This document shows, piece after piece, positions 1-9,307 of a stretch of DNA of 64,000 bases (positions are counted from its first letter, which is position 1; each line of letters starts with the position of its first letter). The notes beneath the pieces were generated by a model. The model had not been told where the DNA came from and did not search any database. It saw nothing but the letters and a program-made list of their open reading frames with translations. The position numbers and the translations under genes are program-made. The DNA is from Actinobacillus porcinus (lineage in GTDB: Bacteria > Pseudomonadota > Gammaproteobacteria > Enterobacterales > Pasteurellaceae), in assembly GCF_901764995.1 (NCBI RefSeq), contig NZ_CABFKI010000007.1:1-64000 (forward strand), read 5' to 3'.

Positions 1-2
1 CT

Positions 3-1068
3 TGAATTGTCAAACCAAGTGCAACGATTTTTTGAAGTAAACTTCATAAGGTGTTTTCCAACCTAAACATTTACGTGGTCGTAAATTCAGTTTATTGATC
101 ACCTGTTGAATATCAACTTCGCTCCACTGATTGATGTCTTGGTGCTTCGGAAAGTATTCACGAAGTAACCCATTTGTATTTTCATTCGTTCCCCGTGTCC
201 ACGGTTGATGCGGCTCGGGGAAGTAAAATTCTACACCCAGTGCTTCTGTTACCAAACGATGTTGGGCAAATTCTTTACCACGGTCTGGCGTAATTGACCG
301 CAATATATGTGAATCCAGCAATTCAATCATGGCTTTTTGGACTGCTTCGGCTTTTTTGGCAGGAATTTTCTTCACCAACTCAAAACGACTTTTGCGTTCC
401 GTCAGCGTCAGCAAACAAGCTCCACCCGCTTTACCCAGTACGGTATCGGCTTCCCAATGTCCAAAGCGACTGCGATTTTGCGCCGAAATGGGACGGTCGT
501 TCAAATGGTTGGATATCTGAATTTTGCCACGTTTTTCATGATGATTTTTTGTATGCCGTGTTTTGCCTTTGTGGCGCAGTTTGCGACTGGCTTTGCGTTC
601 GCCTATATCAAACAACCCTGAATAAATACCACGATAAATGGTTGAATAACTAATGGATAATTCAGATTTTTCCAATTTTAATCGTGCGCTGATTTGTTCG
701 GGCGACCAGTTTTCTGTCAGAAACTTTTCTTGCACCAAATTGAAATATTCAGGCTGCTCTAATTTGCGCTGTGCTTTGCTATTTTGACGATGCTTCAAAT
801 AGCTGTTTTGTGCGTTCGTTGCACTGTAGCTTTCTAGAGCGTGTCGTTTCAGCTCGCGAGAAATGGTGCTGGAGCTACGTCCCAGTGCTTTGGCAATTTC
901 TGCTTGTTTTTTGCCCTGTGCGAGTAAAATCATTATCTTTTCTCGCTCGTTTATTGTAAGATGTCGGTAGGAAGTACTCATCATTTGGAAGTGGTTTTTG
1001 TGTGGAAACAAAATTATATTCTAGTTGATGAGTACTTCTTTTTTTGTTGCACTTGGATTGTAAATTCA
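3..1068. mobile_element. IS30-family insertion sequence, apparently complete
   Basis: The element has imperfect terminal inverted repeats. The left end (3-25) and the reverse complement of the right end (1047-1068) share TGAATT, then CAA, then CCAAGTGCAAC, with a few mismatches. They enclose one transposase gene that fills nearly the whole element. A length of about 1.07 kb fits the IS30 family. The window begins only two bases before the left end, so a target-site duplication cannot be assessed. Confidence 0.85.
10..984 (-). CDS. IS30-family transposase
   Basis: This DDE transposase would mobilise the surrounding element. An N-terminal helix-turn-helix (LTINEREK ... AEIAKALGRSSSTISREL) reads like the IS30 DNA-binding region. 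The catalytic core shows HWEADTVLG (first Asp), TPDRGKEF (second Asp) and TNENTNGLLREYFPK (Glu), the usual IS30 signatures. The frame is open further upstream to 1011, but the family normally begins just before YxHLT, so I chose the tandem ATG pair at 979-984. The protein is about 324 residues, typical of the family, and no frameshift is seen, so the element may be active. The stop codon lies inside the left terminal repeat. Confidence 0.9.
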   Translation of the reverse strand: MMSTSYRHLTINEREKIMILLAQGKKQAEIAKALGRSSSTISRELKRHALESYSATNAQNSYLKHRQNSKAQRKLEQPEYFNLVQEKFLTENWSPEQISARLKLEKSELSISYSTIYRGIYSGLFDIGERKASRKLRHKGKTRHTKNHHEKRGKIQISNHLNDRPISAQNRSRFGHWEADTVLGKAGGACLLTLTERKSRFELVKKIPAKKAEAVQKAMIELLDSHILRSITPDRGKEFAQHRLVTEALGVEFYFPEPHQPWTRGTNENTNGLLREYFPKHQDINQWSEVDIQQVINKLNLRPRKCLGWKTPYEVYFKKSLHLV

Positions 1069-1139
1069 GCGTACAAAAATTTGGTAAACAATATTTAAAC
1101 TATAAACAATCTGTTAGACGATGGATTTAAGGAAATTTT

Positions 1140-2036
1140 ATGTCAATCACAATCTTAGATGGCGGTATGAGCCGTGAATTAATGCGTTTAAACGCGCCTT
1201 TCAAACAACCTGAATGGTCTGCCCTTTCTTTATATGAAAAACCTTCCGCAGTACAACAAGTACATGAAGAATTTATCAAAGCCGGTGCGCAAGTCATCAC
1301 AACAAACAGCTACGCCGTTGTACCATTTCATATTGGCGAACAACGCTTTCACGCAGACGGCAAAATGTTATCTGATTTAGCCGGTCGTTTGGCAAAAAGT
1401 GCGGTGAAAAATTCAGGGGTTTTAACCACCAAAATTGCCGGTTCTTTGCCACCTATGTTTGGCTCTTATCGCGCAGATTTAATTGAGCAAGATCGTTTTG
1501 CTGATATTGCTCAGCCTATTATTGACGGACTTTCGCCTTATGTGGATTTATGGCTTTGTGAAACCCAAAGTGCCATTATTGAGCCTGTTTCAGTGCAAAA
1601 ATTATTGCCAAAAGATGAACGTCCGTTGTGGGTTTCCTTTACTTTAATTGATGAAAAACCAACGCCGGAGCCGCAACTTCGTTCAGGTGAAACGGTAAAA
1701 AGTGCGGTGGAAAAAATGGTTGAAATTGGGGTATCCGCTATTCTATTCAATTGTTGTCAACCTGAAGTCATTGAGCAGGCGTTAATTGTAACACGTGAAA
1801 CATTAAAGCAGCTTAATGCCACTCATATTCAAACAGGGGCTTACGCCAATGCTTTTGCACCACAACCCGAAGATGCGACGGCAAATGATGGCTTGGATGA
1901 AGTGCGTAAAGATTTAACCCCTGAATCCTATCTTGAATGGGCCAAAAAATGGACAGGGCAAGGTGCAACAATTGTAGGCGGTTGCTGTGGCATTGGTCGT
2001 GAATTTATCAAAGTATTAAGCGAAAATTTAGCATAG
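1140..2036 (+). CDS. mmuM: homocysteine S-methyltransferase
   Basis: It transfers a methyl group, usually from S-methylmethionine or S-adenosylmethionine, to homocysteine to form methionine. At 298 residues the protein has the usual single-domain length. The zinc/homocysteine-binding cysteines are visible: the NCCQPE motif (Cys205-Cys206) and GGCCGIG (Cys282-Cys283). The early ILDGGMSREL matches the family N terminus. A TAAGGA ribosome site sits 6 bases before the ATG. The permease gene 17 bp downstream is on the same strand and probably co-transcribed, which suggests uptake plus use of a methyl donor or amino acid. I see no clear MetJ operator upstream. Assignment to MmuM is firm at family level; the methyl donor is inferred. 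Confidence 0.9.
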   Translation: MSITILDGGMSRELMRLNAPFKQPEWSALSLYEKPSAVQQVHEEFIKAGAQVITTNSYAVVPFHIGEQRFHADGKMLSDLAGRLAKSAVKNSGVLTTKIAGSLPPMFGSYRADLIEQDRFADIAQPIIDGLSPYVDLWLCETQSAIIEPVSVQKLLPKDERPLWVSFTLIDEKPTPEPQLRSGETVKSAVEKMVEIGVSAILFNCCQPEVIEQALIVTRETLKQLNATHIQTGAYANAFAPQPEDATANDGLDEVRKDLTPESYLEWAKKWTGQGATIVGGCCGIGREFIKVLSENLA

Positions 2037-2053
2037 GTGTATAAGGATTTTTT

Positions 2054-3463
2054 ATGTCAAACAAAAAAATCGGATTACTCTCTCTCACAGCGTTAGTGTT
2101 GAGTTCAATGATTGGTTCGGGTATTTTTAGCTTGCCACAAAATATGGCGGCCGTGGCGGGGGCGGAAGGAATTTCCATCGGCTGGCTCATTACCGGTGTG
2201 GGAATTATCTTTCTTGGGCTTTCCTTTTTCTTTATTTCTCGCTTACGCCCTGATTTAGACGGCGGTATTTATACTTACGCGCGCGAAGGCTTTGGTGATT
2301 TGCTCGGTTTTATGTCTGCTTGGGGCTATTGGCTTTGCGCAACCATCGGTATTGTGGGCTATTTAACCGTTGCTTTTGAAGGCTTAGGCGTGTTTACCGA
2401 CAACGAAAGTGCGGTGATTTTTGGGCAAGGAAATACCATTGCCTCTTTCATTGGGGCATCGATTATCGTTTGGTTGGTTCACGCTTTAATTGCAGGTGGG
2501 ATCAAGGAAGCGGCATCGGTGAATTTAGTGGCAACCTTTGTGAAAGTCGCGCCGTTGGTCTTATTTATTTTGCTGGGCTTGTGGTACTTTGATGTGGATA
2601 TTTTCAAATCAGACCTAAAAGCCACCGCACTTGGCAACAGCACCACGGCGCAAGTAAAAGATACCATGTTAATTACCCTTTGGGTGTTTACCGGCGTGGA
2701 AGGTGCTTCTATCTTATCGGCACACGCGAAAAAGAAAAGTGATGTGGGCTTAGCCACTGTTTTGGGTATTATTATTGCCTTAGGTTTATATGTCGCCATT
2801 ACTATTCTGTCTTTAGGCATTTTACCCCGTGAAACCATTGCCAATTTAGCCAATCCTTCGATGGGACCATTGCTCGATGTGATGATGGGGCCAACAGGCA
2901 AAGTGATTATCACGGCGTGTTTAATTGTGTCTGTATTAGCCTCTTATGTGAGTTGGACTATGTATTCGGCGGAAGTGCCTTATTTAGGTTCAAAAAATGG
3001 CGCTTTCCCGAAAATTCTCGATAAGCTGAATGACAACGGAACACCGATAAACTCTCTGTGGTTTACTGGGTTTATCGTGCAATTATGTTTGGTGATGGTG
3101 TTGGTGTTTGAACAAAGCTATAACACATTGTTGCTGATTTCCACTTCAATGATCCTGATCCCCTACTTCCTAATTGGTGCCTATTTAACGAAACTTGCTT
3201 TCCAAACACAAGCAAAATGGTTTGTAAAATTAACAGGTATTATGGCGTCCATTTATGGTTTATGGATCGTTTATGCGGCGGGTTTGCAATATTTGCTTTT
3301 ATCTGTGGTACTTTACGTGCCCGGAATTGCATTATTCCTTTATTCAAATCGCCAATTCCACGGCAAAATCAAATTAACCGCTTTAGAAAAAATCTTGCTT
3401 ATCATTATCTTAGCAATTTTTGCCTACGCGGTTTGCGTTTTACCTGAGTTGTTAGGGGCGTAA
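2054..3463 (+). CDS. APC-superfamily amino-acid permease/antiporter
   Basis: This is a 469-residue inner-membrane protein with about 12-13 hydrophobic segments. The start (SSMIGSGIFSLPQNMA) holds the GSGIF helix-break motif of APC transporters. PDLDGGIYTYAREGFGDLLGF resembles the basic amino-acid/polyamine antiporter subfamily (ArcD/YdgI type) more than MmuP, the S-methylmethionine permease often paired with mmuM. The gene follows mmuM by 17 bp with an AAGGA ribosome site, so the two are probably one operon. The substrate cannot be read from sequence: arginine/ornithine exchange is the family default, but the mmuM link leaves a sulfur amino acid possible. Confidence 0.8.
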   Translation: MSNKKIGLLSLTALVLSSMIGSGIFSLPQNMAAVAGAEGISIGWLITGVGIIFLGLSFFFISRLRPDLDGGIYTYAREGFGDLLGFMSAWGYWLCATIGIVGYLTVAFEGLGVFTDNESAVIFGQGNTIASFIGASIIVWLVHALIAGGIKEAASVNLVATFVKVAPLVLFILLGLWYFDVDIFKSDLKATALGNSTTAQVKDTMLITLWVFTGVEGASILSAHAKKKSDVGLATVLGIIIALGLYVAITILSLGILPRETIANLANPSMGPLLDVMMGPTGKVIITACLIVSVLASYVSWTMYSAEVPYLGSKNGAFPKILDKLNDNGTPINSLWFTGFIVQLCLVMVLVFEQSYNTLLLISTSMILIPYFLIGAYLTKLAFQTQAKWFVKLTGIMASIYGLWIVYAAGLQYLLLSVVLYVPGIALFLYSNRQFHGKIKLTALEKILLIIILAIFAYAVCVLPELLGA

Positions 3464-3540
3464 TAAAATATAGCAAAAGCACAAAGCTGAAATTGCCGGA
3501 TTTTAGCGGTATCGTAAATTCTGTTGGTAAAATAGAAAAA

Positions 3541-3746
3541 TACAGGGGCGAAAGATGTTTCGCCCCTACAAATATTCATCAATCCCACGCCGTTTTTACG
3601 GTTGTGGACAGGCATAAAGCCTGTCCCTTCGGGATCGTAATATTGCCCCATTTTTTAATGTTTCACCCAAATTGTACTTGTGTCCGTTGTGATGACAACG
3701 TGAGATTTGGATAAATGGCTGTAGGGGCGAAATATCTTTCGCCCCC
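3541..3746. repeat. multi-hairpin dispersed repeat, family A, long copy 1
   Basis: This ~205-bp intergenic element contains four hairpins: AGGGGCGAAA/TTTCGCCCCT (3544-3567), GACAGGC/GCCTGTC (3607-3625), CGTTGT/ACAACG (3685-3700) and GGGGCGAAA/TTTCGCCCC (3724-3745). A second copy in the same orientation lies at 4733-4935. Short reading frames across both copies encode a look-alike peptide (GTGFMPVH, GVGLMNICRGE); these are shadows of the repeat, not genes. The element fills the 314-bp gap between the permease and the EamA gene. A Hin-type uptake sequence follows near 3760. Confidence 0.85.
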
Positions 3747-3777
3747 ATTAAATTCAATCAAAGTGCGGTCAGAATTT

Positions 3778-4629
3778 TTATTTTTTCAGATTTGCCCAAG
3801 CGACAGAAAGTAAAATAATGGCACCACCAATCAACATTCTTAAAGTGGGAACTTCATTAAAACAGATCCATGCAATGGCGATGGCATACACAGGTTCTAA
3901 TGAGATAATCATTGATGCGGTTCGGGCGTTAATGGTGTCGAGACTCGAGACAAATAAGGTATAGGCTACCGTTGTACATAAAAATCCGATACAAAAAATC
4001 CAGAACCAATCTACCGCCGAAACCACCAATAATTTTTCCGCCGAAAAAGGCAACAGAATTAACCCTGCAAAAAGATATTGCCACCAGCTTGCTTGTGTAC
4101 CGGATAATTTGCTCATGCTTTTGCGGTTTACAATCGCCAAAATACCATAAGACAGCGCAGAAAAAACGCCCCAAAGCAAGCCTTGTGTCCCTTCGCTTCC
4201 TAGCGTAAATTCAGGGGTAACTAAAATTAATCCAATGGTAATGGCGACCAATAAGATAAGTTCTTTTAGATGTAATTTTTCTTTAAAAAAGATCACTTCA
4301 AACAGCGCAACAAAGGCGGGGAAACCGGCAAATCCTAAGGTGGCTAAAGCCACCCCACCGACTTTTACCGCCACAAAAAAGGTAACCCAATGGGCGGCTA
4401 ATAATACGCCCGAAAGCGCAAGTTGTCCTATATCTTTTTTAGCTAATGGGGTAAGGGATTGTTTTTGCCAAAGGAAATACAAAGAGATCATAAAAAAGGC
4501 GATCCAAACGCGCCCTAAGACCAGTGTGTCTGCGCTACTTTGAATTAAAGCCCCAAAAATGCCTGAAGCACCAAAAAGCACGGCTGTTCCGTGGACTTTG
4601 AGTAAGGCTAAGGTGTGTTTATTCATCAT
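3778..4629 (-). CDS. EamA/DMT-superfamily transporter
   Basis: This is a 283-residue, strongly hydrophobic protein with roughly ten predicted transmembrane helices in two EamA repeats. Typical motifs include an early LFGASGIFGALI helix and SLEPVYAIAIAWICFNE near the C terminus, where the second EamA unit usually carries a conserved Pro-Glu context. Members export or import small metabolites; the substrate cannot be predicted here. Two ATGs stand in tandem at 4624-4629 with no strong ribosome site, so the start is uncertain by one codon. The gene stands alone between two direct copies of a hairpin repeat, which could mark an inserted or deletable unit. Confidence 0.8.
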   Translation of the reverse strand: MMNKHTLALLKVHGTAVLFGASGIFGALIQSSADTLVLGRVWIAFFMISLYFLWQKQSLTPLAKKDIGQLALSGVLLAAHWVTFFVAVKVGGVALATLGFAGFPAFVALFEVIFFKEKLHLKELILLVAITIGLILVTPEFTLGSEGTQGLLWGVFSALSYGILAIVNRKSMSKLSGTQASWWQYLFAGLILLPFSAEKLLVVSAVDWFWIFCIGFLCTTVAYTLFVSSLDTINARTASMIISLEPVYAIAIAWICFNEVPTLRMLIGGAIILLSVAWANLKK

Positions 4630-4732
4630 GAATGTGTTTTATGCCGAATATAGCTATTGCAATGATTACGTGAGATTTAGGTCATTATTCATACGGACGG
4701 AGCATCTTTTATCCCGAATCATCTCGATAAAT

Positions 4733-4935
4733 TAGGGCGAAAAATTTTTCGCCCCTACAAATGTTCATCAATCCCACACCGTTTTTACGTTTGTGGACAG
4801 GCATAAAGCCTGTCCCTACGGGATCGTGATATTGCCCCATTTTTAATATTTCACCCAAATTATACTTGTGTCCGTTGTGATGACAACGTGGGATTTGGGT
4901 AAATGGCTGTAGGGGCGAAACATCTTTCGCCCCCA
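4733..4935. repeat. multi-hairpin dispersed repeat, family A, long copy 2
   Basis: This is a direct copy of the element at 3541-3746, with small differences. It keeps the same order of stems: AGGGCGAAAA..TTTCGCCCCT, then GACAGGC..GCCTGTC, then CGTTGT..ACAACG, then GGGGCGAAA..TTTCGCCCC. It fills the 333-bp gap between the EamA gene and the end of pgi and could act as the pgi transcription terminator. Confidence 0.85.
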
Positions 4936-4962
4936 AATAATCACCATTAATTAAGGCGAAAA

Positions 4963-6612
4963 TTAACGCCAAGCTTTGAACTGGTTGATTAATCCATTGG
5001 TTGAGCTGTCGTGGCTTGAAACCGGTTCGTTGCCGGCAAGTTCAGGCAGAATGCGGTTAGCGAGTTGTTTGCCTAACTCTACGCCCCATTGGTCAAAGCT
5101 GTAGATGTTGAAGATAACGCCTTGTACGAAAATTTTGTGTTCATACATGGCAATTAACGCACCTAAGCTGAACGGTGTGATTTTTTGTAACAAAATGGAG
5201 TTCGTTGGTTTGTTACCTTGGAACACTTTAAATGGCACAATGTCTTTCACATCGTCTAAAGATTTACCTGCTTTCACAAATTCCGCTTCCACTTCTTCTT
5301 TGGTTTTACCGAAAGCTAAGGCTTCTGTTTGAGCAAAGAAGTTTGAAAGTAATTTTGCATGATGATCCGCTAATGGATTATGTGTTTGTGCCGGTGCAAT
5401 AAAATCACAAGGAATTAAGGTTGTCCCTTGGTGAATTAATTGATAGAACGCGTGTTGGCCGTTGGTGCCCGGTTCGCCCCAAATAATCGGGCCGGTTTGA
5501 TAGCTGTCAATGACTTTGCCATCACGTCCAACATATTTACCGTTAGATTCCATATTGCCTTGTTGGAAATAAGCGGCAAAACGGTGTAAATATTGATCGT
5601 AAGGTAAGATCGCTTCTGTTTGTGCGCCTAAGAAACTGGTGTTCCATAAGCCCACCAAGGCTAAGGTTGTTGGGATATTTTGCTCAATTGGTGCTGTGCG
5701 GAAATGTTTATCCATTTCGTGCGCACCGGCTAATAATTGTTCAAAATTCTCAAAGCCAATAGAAAGTGCGATAGATAAACCGATAGCTGACCATAAAGAA
5801 TAACGACCGCCTACCCAGTCCCAGAAACCAAACATATTGTCGGTATCAATACCAAATTTAGCCACTTCTGCCGCGTTAGTTGAAAGTGCTGCAAAGTGTT
5901 TTGCTACGTGTTTTTCATCTTTTGCTGAAGCCAAGAACCAATCACGCGCGCTGTTTGCGTTCGTCATGGTTTCTTGTGTAGTAAAGGTTTTTGAAGCCAC
6001 TAAAACAAGGGTGGTTTCAGGGTTCACTTTTTTCAAGGTTTCCGCGATATGCGTACCGTCCACGTTAGACACAAAGTGCATGGTTAAATGGTTTTTATAC
6101 GGGCGCAAAGCTTCCGTGACCATGTAAGGGCCGAGGTCTGAACCGCCGATACCAATGTTAATCACATCGGTAATGGCTTTGCCTGTATAACCTTTCCACT
6201 CGCCTGAAATAACGCGTTCGCAGAAAGATTTCATTTTTGCCAATACTTCATTCACTTCAGGCATCACATCTTTGCCGTCTACTAAAACAGGGGCATTTGA
6301 ACGATTACGTAAAGCCGTGTGCAATACCGCGCGATTTTCAGTACGGTTAATTTTTGCGCCTGTAAACATCGCTTCTTTTGCGCTGTCTAAAGCACATTCT
6401 TGCGCTAGTTGACGCAATAATTTCAAGGTTTCTTGGTTGATATTATTTTTAGAATAATCCACCAAAATCTCATTGTTGAAAGTCAAAGAATAATCCGCAA
6501 AACGGTTAGGTTCTTGTGCAAATAATTCTTGAATGGTTGTTTTACCAAACGCCGCTTTGTGCGCGTCTAATGCTCGCCAAGCTTGGGTGGTGGTTGGGTT
6601 AATATTTTGCAT
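4963..6612 (-). CDS. pgi: glucose-6-phosphate isomerase
   Basis: It interconverts glucose 6-phosphate and fructose 6-phosphate in cytoplasmic glycolysis and gluconeogenesis. The 549-residue length matches bacterial Pgi. Family signatures are clear: GIGGSDLGP, the phosphate-binding SKTFTTQET stretch, [15 protein letters not shown], the catalytic-glutamate region [19 protein letters not shown], and a C-terminal GVELGKQLA segment. AGGAG lies 6 bases before the ATG. It is the last gene of a minus-strand run dnaB-alr-pgi, 35 bp after alr, an order I recall from H. influenzae. Confidence 0.97.
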   Translation of the reverse strand: MQNINPTTTQAWRALDAHKAAFGKTTIQELFAQEPNRFADYSLTFNNEILVDYSKNNINQETLKLLRQLAQECALDSAKEAMFTGAKINRTENRAVLHTALRNRSNAPVLVDGKDVMPEVNEVLAKMKSFCERVISGEWKGYTGKAITDVINIGIGGSDLGPYMVTEALRPYKNHLTMHFVSNVDGTHIAETLKKVNPETTLVLVASKTFTTQETMTNANSARDWFLASAKDEKHVAKHFAALSTNAAEVAKFGIDTDNMFGFWDWVGGRYSLWSAIGLSIALSIGFENFEQLLAGAHEMDKHFRTAPIEQNIPTTLALVGLWNTSFLGAQTEAILPYDQYLHRFAAYFQQGNMESNGKYVGRDGKVIDSYQTGPIIWGEPGTNGQHAFYQLIHQGTTLIPCDFIAPAQTHNPLADHHAKLLSNFFAQTEALAFGKTKEEVEAEFVKAGKSLDDVKDIVPFKVFQGNKPTNSILLQKITPFSLGALIAMYEHKIFVQGVIFNIYSFDQWGVELGKQLANRILPELAGNEPVSSHDSSTNGLINQFKAWR

Positions 6613-6647
6613 TATTTTCTCCTATGAATAATCAAATTTTAAAAAAT

Positions 6648-7724
6648 CTAGTCAATATATTCGGTTAGAACACGTGGTGTCAATTTTGTCATTAATTCAT
6701 AACTTAACAGCCCCATATGTTTTGCCACGGTTTCAAGAGGTAATTCTTTACCCCATAAAATCACTTCATCGCCTACTTTGTCTGTGCAATCCGCACCAAG
6801 ATCTACGGTGATCATATCCATAGACACACGCCCTACAATAGGGACTAATCTGCCGTTGATATACACTGGCGTGCCTTGTGGGATATTACGCGGATAGCCA
6901 TCGCCATAACCAATAGCCACTACGCCAATTTTTGTCTCTTTCTCACTGGTCCAAATACCACCATAACCGACCGGCTCTCCGGCTTTGTGATCACGCACGG
7001 CAATCAGTGAGGAAGTTAATGTCATCACAGGCTCTAAGCCATATTCTTGCGCAGGGGTATCCGTTGGTGAAACGCCGTACATAATAATCCCCGGGCGAAT
7101 TAAATCTAAATGGGAGGCTTGCCAAAATAAAATACCGCCTGACGCCGCGATGGTTCGCTCGCCTGCTTTTCCTTTCGTTGCGGTTAAGAAGCGTTCAAGC
7201 TGAATTTGGGTATAATCACTGTCAAGCTCATCGGCACGGCTAAAGTGGCTGACAAAGCCAAAGTGCGGTTCAATATTCGGGCATTTTTCAAAGGCTTGGC
7301 AATAGGCATCCACTTCTTCTAATGCCACCCCTAAACGGTGCATCCCCGTGTCAATTTTTAGCCAAACTTTGATCGGATTAGGTAATTTTGCCGCTTTTAA
7401 CGCGTCAAGCTGCTCTTTATTATGCACCACGGTTTGAATATTGTTCACCGCAATAATCGGCAAATCCGTTTCAGAAAAGAACCCTTCCAATAAGAGAATC
7501 GGTTTAATCACGCCTTTGGAACGTAAGGCTAAGGCTTCTTCCAAACGCGCCACCCCAAAACAATCGACATCTTGTTCAATTTGTGAAGCCACAAATTCCA
7601 CACCATGCCCATAAGCATTGGCTTTTACAATGGCAATAATTTTACTTTCGGGGGCTTTTTGTTTAATTAGTTGAATATTATGTTTTAACGCCACGGAACT
7701 AATTTTGGCGGTTGCTGGTTTCAT
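6648..7724 (-). CDS. alr: alanine racemase, PLP-dependent
   Basis: It converts L-alanine to D-alanine for peptidoglycan synthesis. The 358-residue protein starts with the PLP-binding motif IVKANAYGHG, with the Schiff-base lysine at Lys34. The second catalytic base is in GYGGIW at about residue 250, and RVSMDMITVDLG is the conserved C-terminal-domain signature. AAGAAG precedes the ATG. It lies between dnaB (36 bp upstream) and pgi, all minus strand, and is probably co-transcribed with them. Confidence 0.96.
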   Translation of the reverse strand: MKPATAKISSVALKHNIQLIKQKAPESKIIAIVKANAYGHGVEFVASQIEQDVDCFGVARLEEALALRSKGVIKPILLLEGFFSETDLPIIAVNNIQTVVHNKEQLDALKAAKLPNPIKVWLKIDTGMHRLGVALEEVDAYCQAFEKCPNIEPHFGFVSHFSRADELDSDYTQIQLERFLTATKGKAGERTIAASGGILFWQASHLDLIRPGIIMYGVSPTDTPAQEYGLEPVMTLTSSLIAVRDHKAGEPVGYGGIWTSEKETKIGVVAIGYGDGYPRNIPQGTPVYINGRLVPIVGRVSMDMITVDLGADCTDKVGDEVILWGKELPLETVAKHMGLLSYELMTKLTPRVLTEYID

Positions 7725-7760
7725 GTTGTACTTCTTTTTTAATTCATTTTATATTTACAT

Positions 7761-9173
7761 CTAATACTCATCCGATAACTGCCACGCTTGCGGTGCATTA
7801 TCAAAACGAGAATATTGCCCTTGGAAAATCAATGGCACACGCCCGATTGGGCCGTTACGTTGTTTACCGATAATGATTTCTGCACGGTTGCGGTTTTCTT
7901 CCGTGGTTTCATGATACACCTCATCACGATAAATAAACATAATCAAATCCGCATCTTGCTCAATAGAGCCTGATTCACGTAAATCCGAGTTAACCGGTCG
8001 TTTGTCCGTACGGTTTTCCAAGGTACGGTTTAATTGTGACAACGCCACAACAGGCACTTCCAATTCTTTTGCCAACGCTTTTAATGAACGGGAAATTTCC
8101 GCAATTTCTAAGGTTCGGTTATCAAATCCCGGCGCGCGCATTAGCTGCAAATAATCCACCATAATCAAACTCAAGCCTTCATGTTCACGATAAACACGGC
8201 GCGCGCGCGAACGCAATTCCGTTGGCGTTAATCCCGATGAATCGTCAATATACATATTCGGTTTTTCCGCCAACATTGCCATGGTGCTTGAAATCTTCGC
8301 CCAATCGCCATCATCATTAATTTGCCCGGTACGAATGGCCGTTTGGTCAACGCGCGAAAGGGATGCCAAGGTACGCATCATAATTTGTTCCGCCGGCATC
8401 TCAAGGCTGAAAATCAACACCGGTTTATCGCTATTCATTGCCGCATTTTCACATAAATTCATAGCAAATGTGGTTTTCCCCATGGAAGGACGCGCCGCCA
8501 CGATAATTAAATCGGAAGGTTGTAACCCTGCGGTTTTCTTGTCTAAATCCACAAAACCGGTTGTCACACCCGTTAAGCCTTTATGACCGCTCATTTTCAA
8601 CATTTCAATCCGATCCAAAGTGCGGTCTAAAATAGAAGCAATATTTTCAGGGCCTTCATTCTGTGATGTACGCTTTTCTGCAATACTAAACACTTCGCGC
8701 TCGGCTTCATCCAAAATTTCTTTAATATCTTTTCCTTTTGGCGAATAAGCACGTTGGGCAATATTATTCCCAACCCCAATTAACTCACGCAAAATCGCTT
8801 TTTCGCGCACAATGTCCGCATAAGCATTCACATTCGCCGAACTTGGCGTATTTTTAGATAATTCCGCAAGGTAAGCAAATCCCCCAACATCATTAATCAC
8901 ACCGCGATTTTGCAAGGATTGATCTAAGGTTAACAAATCAATAGGTGAATTTTGACGGGCTAAATGCTCAATTTCTTGGAAAATAATACGATGCGCCGCA
9001 AGGTAAAAATCCGCAGCAATCACGCGCTCCACCACATCTTCCCAATGCTTATTATTAATCATCACCGCGCCCAAAACCGCTTGCTCCGCTTCAATGGAAT
9101 GAGGCGGAATACTGGCTTGTGCTAATTGCTGATCTCGCTCGGAAGAATATGTGGAAGTGGGTTGTTTAGCCAT
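7761..9173 (-). CDS. dnaB: replicative DNA helicase DnaB
   Basis: This is the hexameric 5'-3' helicase that unwinds the replication fork and recruits primase. The N-terminal DnaB domain (about residues 20-125, IPPHSIEAEQAVLGA) is followed by a RecA-like core. That core has Walker A ARPSMGKTTFAMN (about 225-240), the SLEMP segment, Walker B LIMVDYLQLM, ALSQLNR and the arginine-finger region KQRNGPIG. At 470 residues it matches the family and has no intein. It is the first gene of the minus-strand dnaB-alr-pgi run and is divergent from gntR. Confidence 0.97.
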   Translation of the reverse strand: MAKQPTSTYSSERDQQLAQASIPPHSIEAEQAVLGAVMINNKHWEDVVERVIAADFYLAAHRIIFQEIEHLARQNSPIDLLTLDQSLQNRGVINDVGGFAYLAELSKNTPSSANVNAYADIVREKAILRELIGVGNNIAQRAYSPKGKDIKEILDEAEREVFSIAEKRTSQNEGPENIASILDRTLDRIEMLKMSGHKGLTGVTTGFVDLDKKTAGLQPSDLIIVAARPSMGKTTFAMNLCENAAMNSDKPVLIFSLEMPAEQIMMRTLASLSRVDQTAIRTGQINDDGDWAKISSTMAMLAEKPNMYIDDSSGLTPTELRSRARRVYREHEGLSLIMVDYLQLMRAPGFDNRTLEIAEISRSLKALAKELEVPVVALSQLNRTLENRTDKRPVNSDLRESGSIEQDADLIMFIYRDEVYHETTEENRNRAEIIIGKQRNGPIGRVPLIFQGQYSRFDNAPQAWQLSDEY

Positions 9174-9307
9174 TGAATTAACCTAAAATACCTGTCAAAA
9201 ATTGCCGTATATGATACCTGAAATCAAAATAAGAATTAAGTTAAAAGTGCGGTGAAATTTTACGAAGTTTTGAGTAAAATCAATAAAAAATAATCAACGA
9301 GCATTTT

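Noticed and set aside
1071..1139. Possible MetJ operator upstream of mmuM
   Set aside because: Only a single AGACG-like half-site was seen, without the tandem AGACGTCT boxes expected for MetJ.
3424..3651. Minus-strand ORF across repeat A (and its twin at 4709-4972)
   Set aside because: Both frames are translations of the same hairpin repeat, they overlap neighbouring genes, and have no ribosome sites. I treat them as artefacts.
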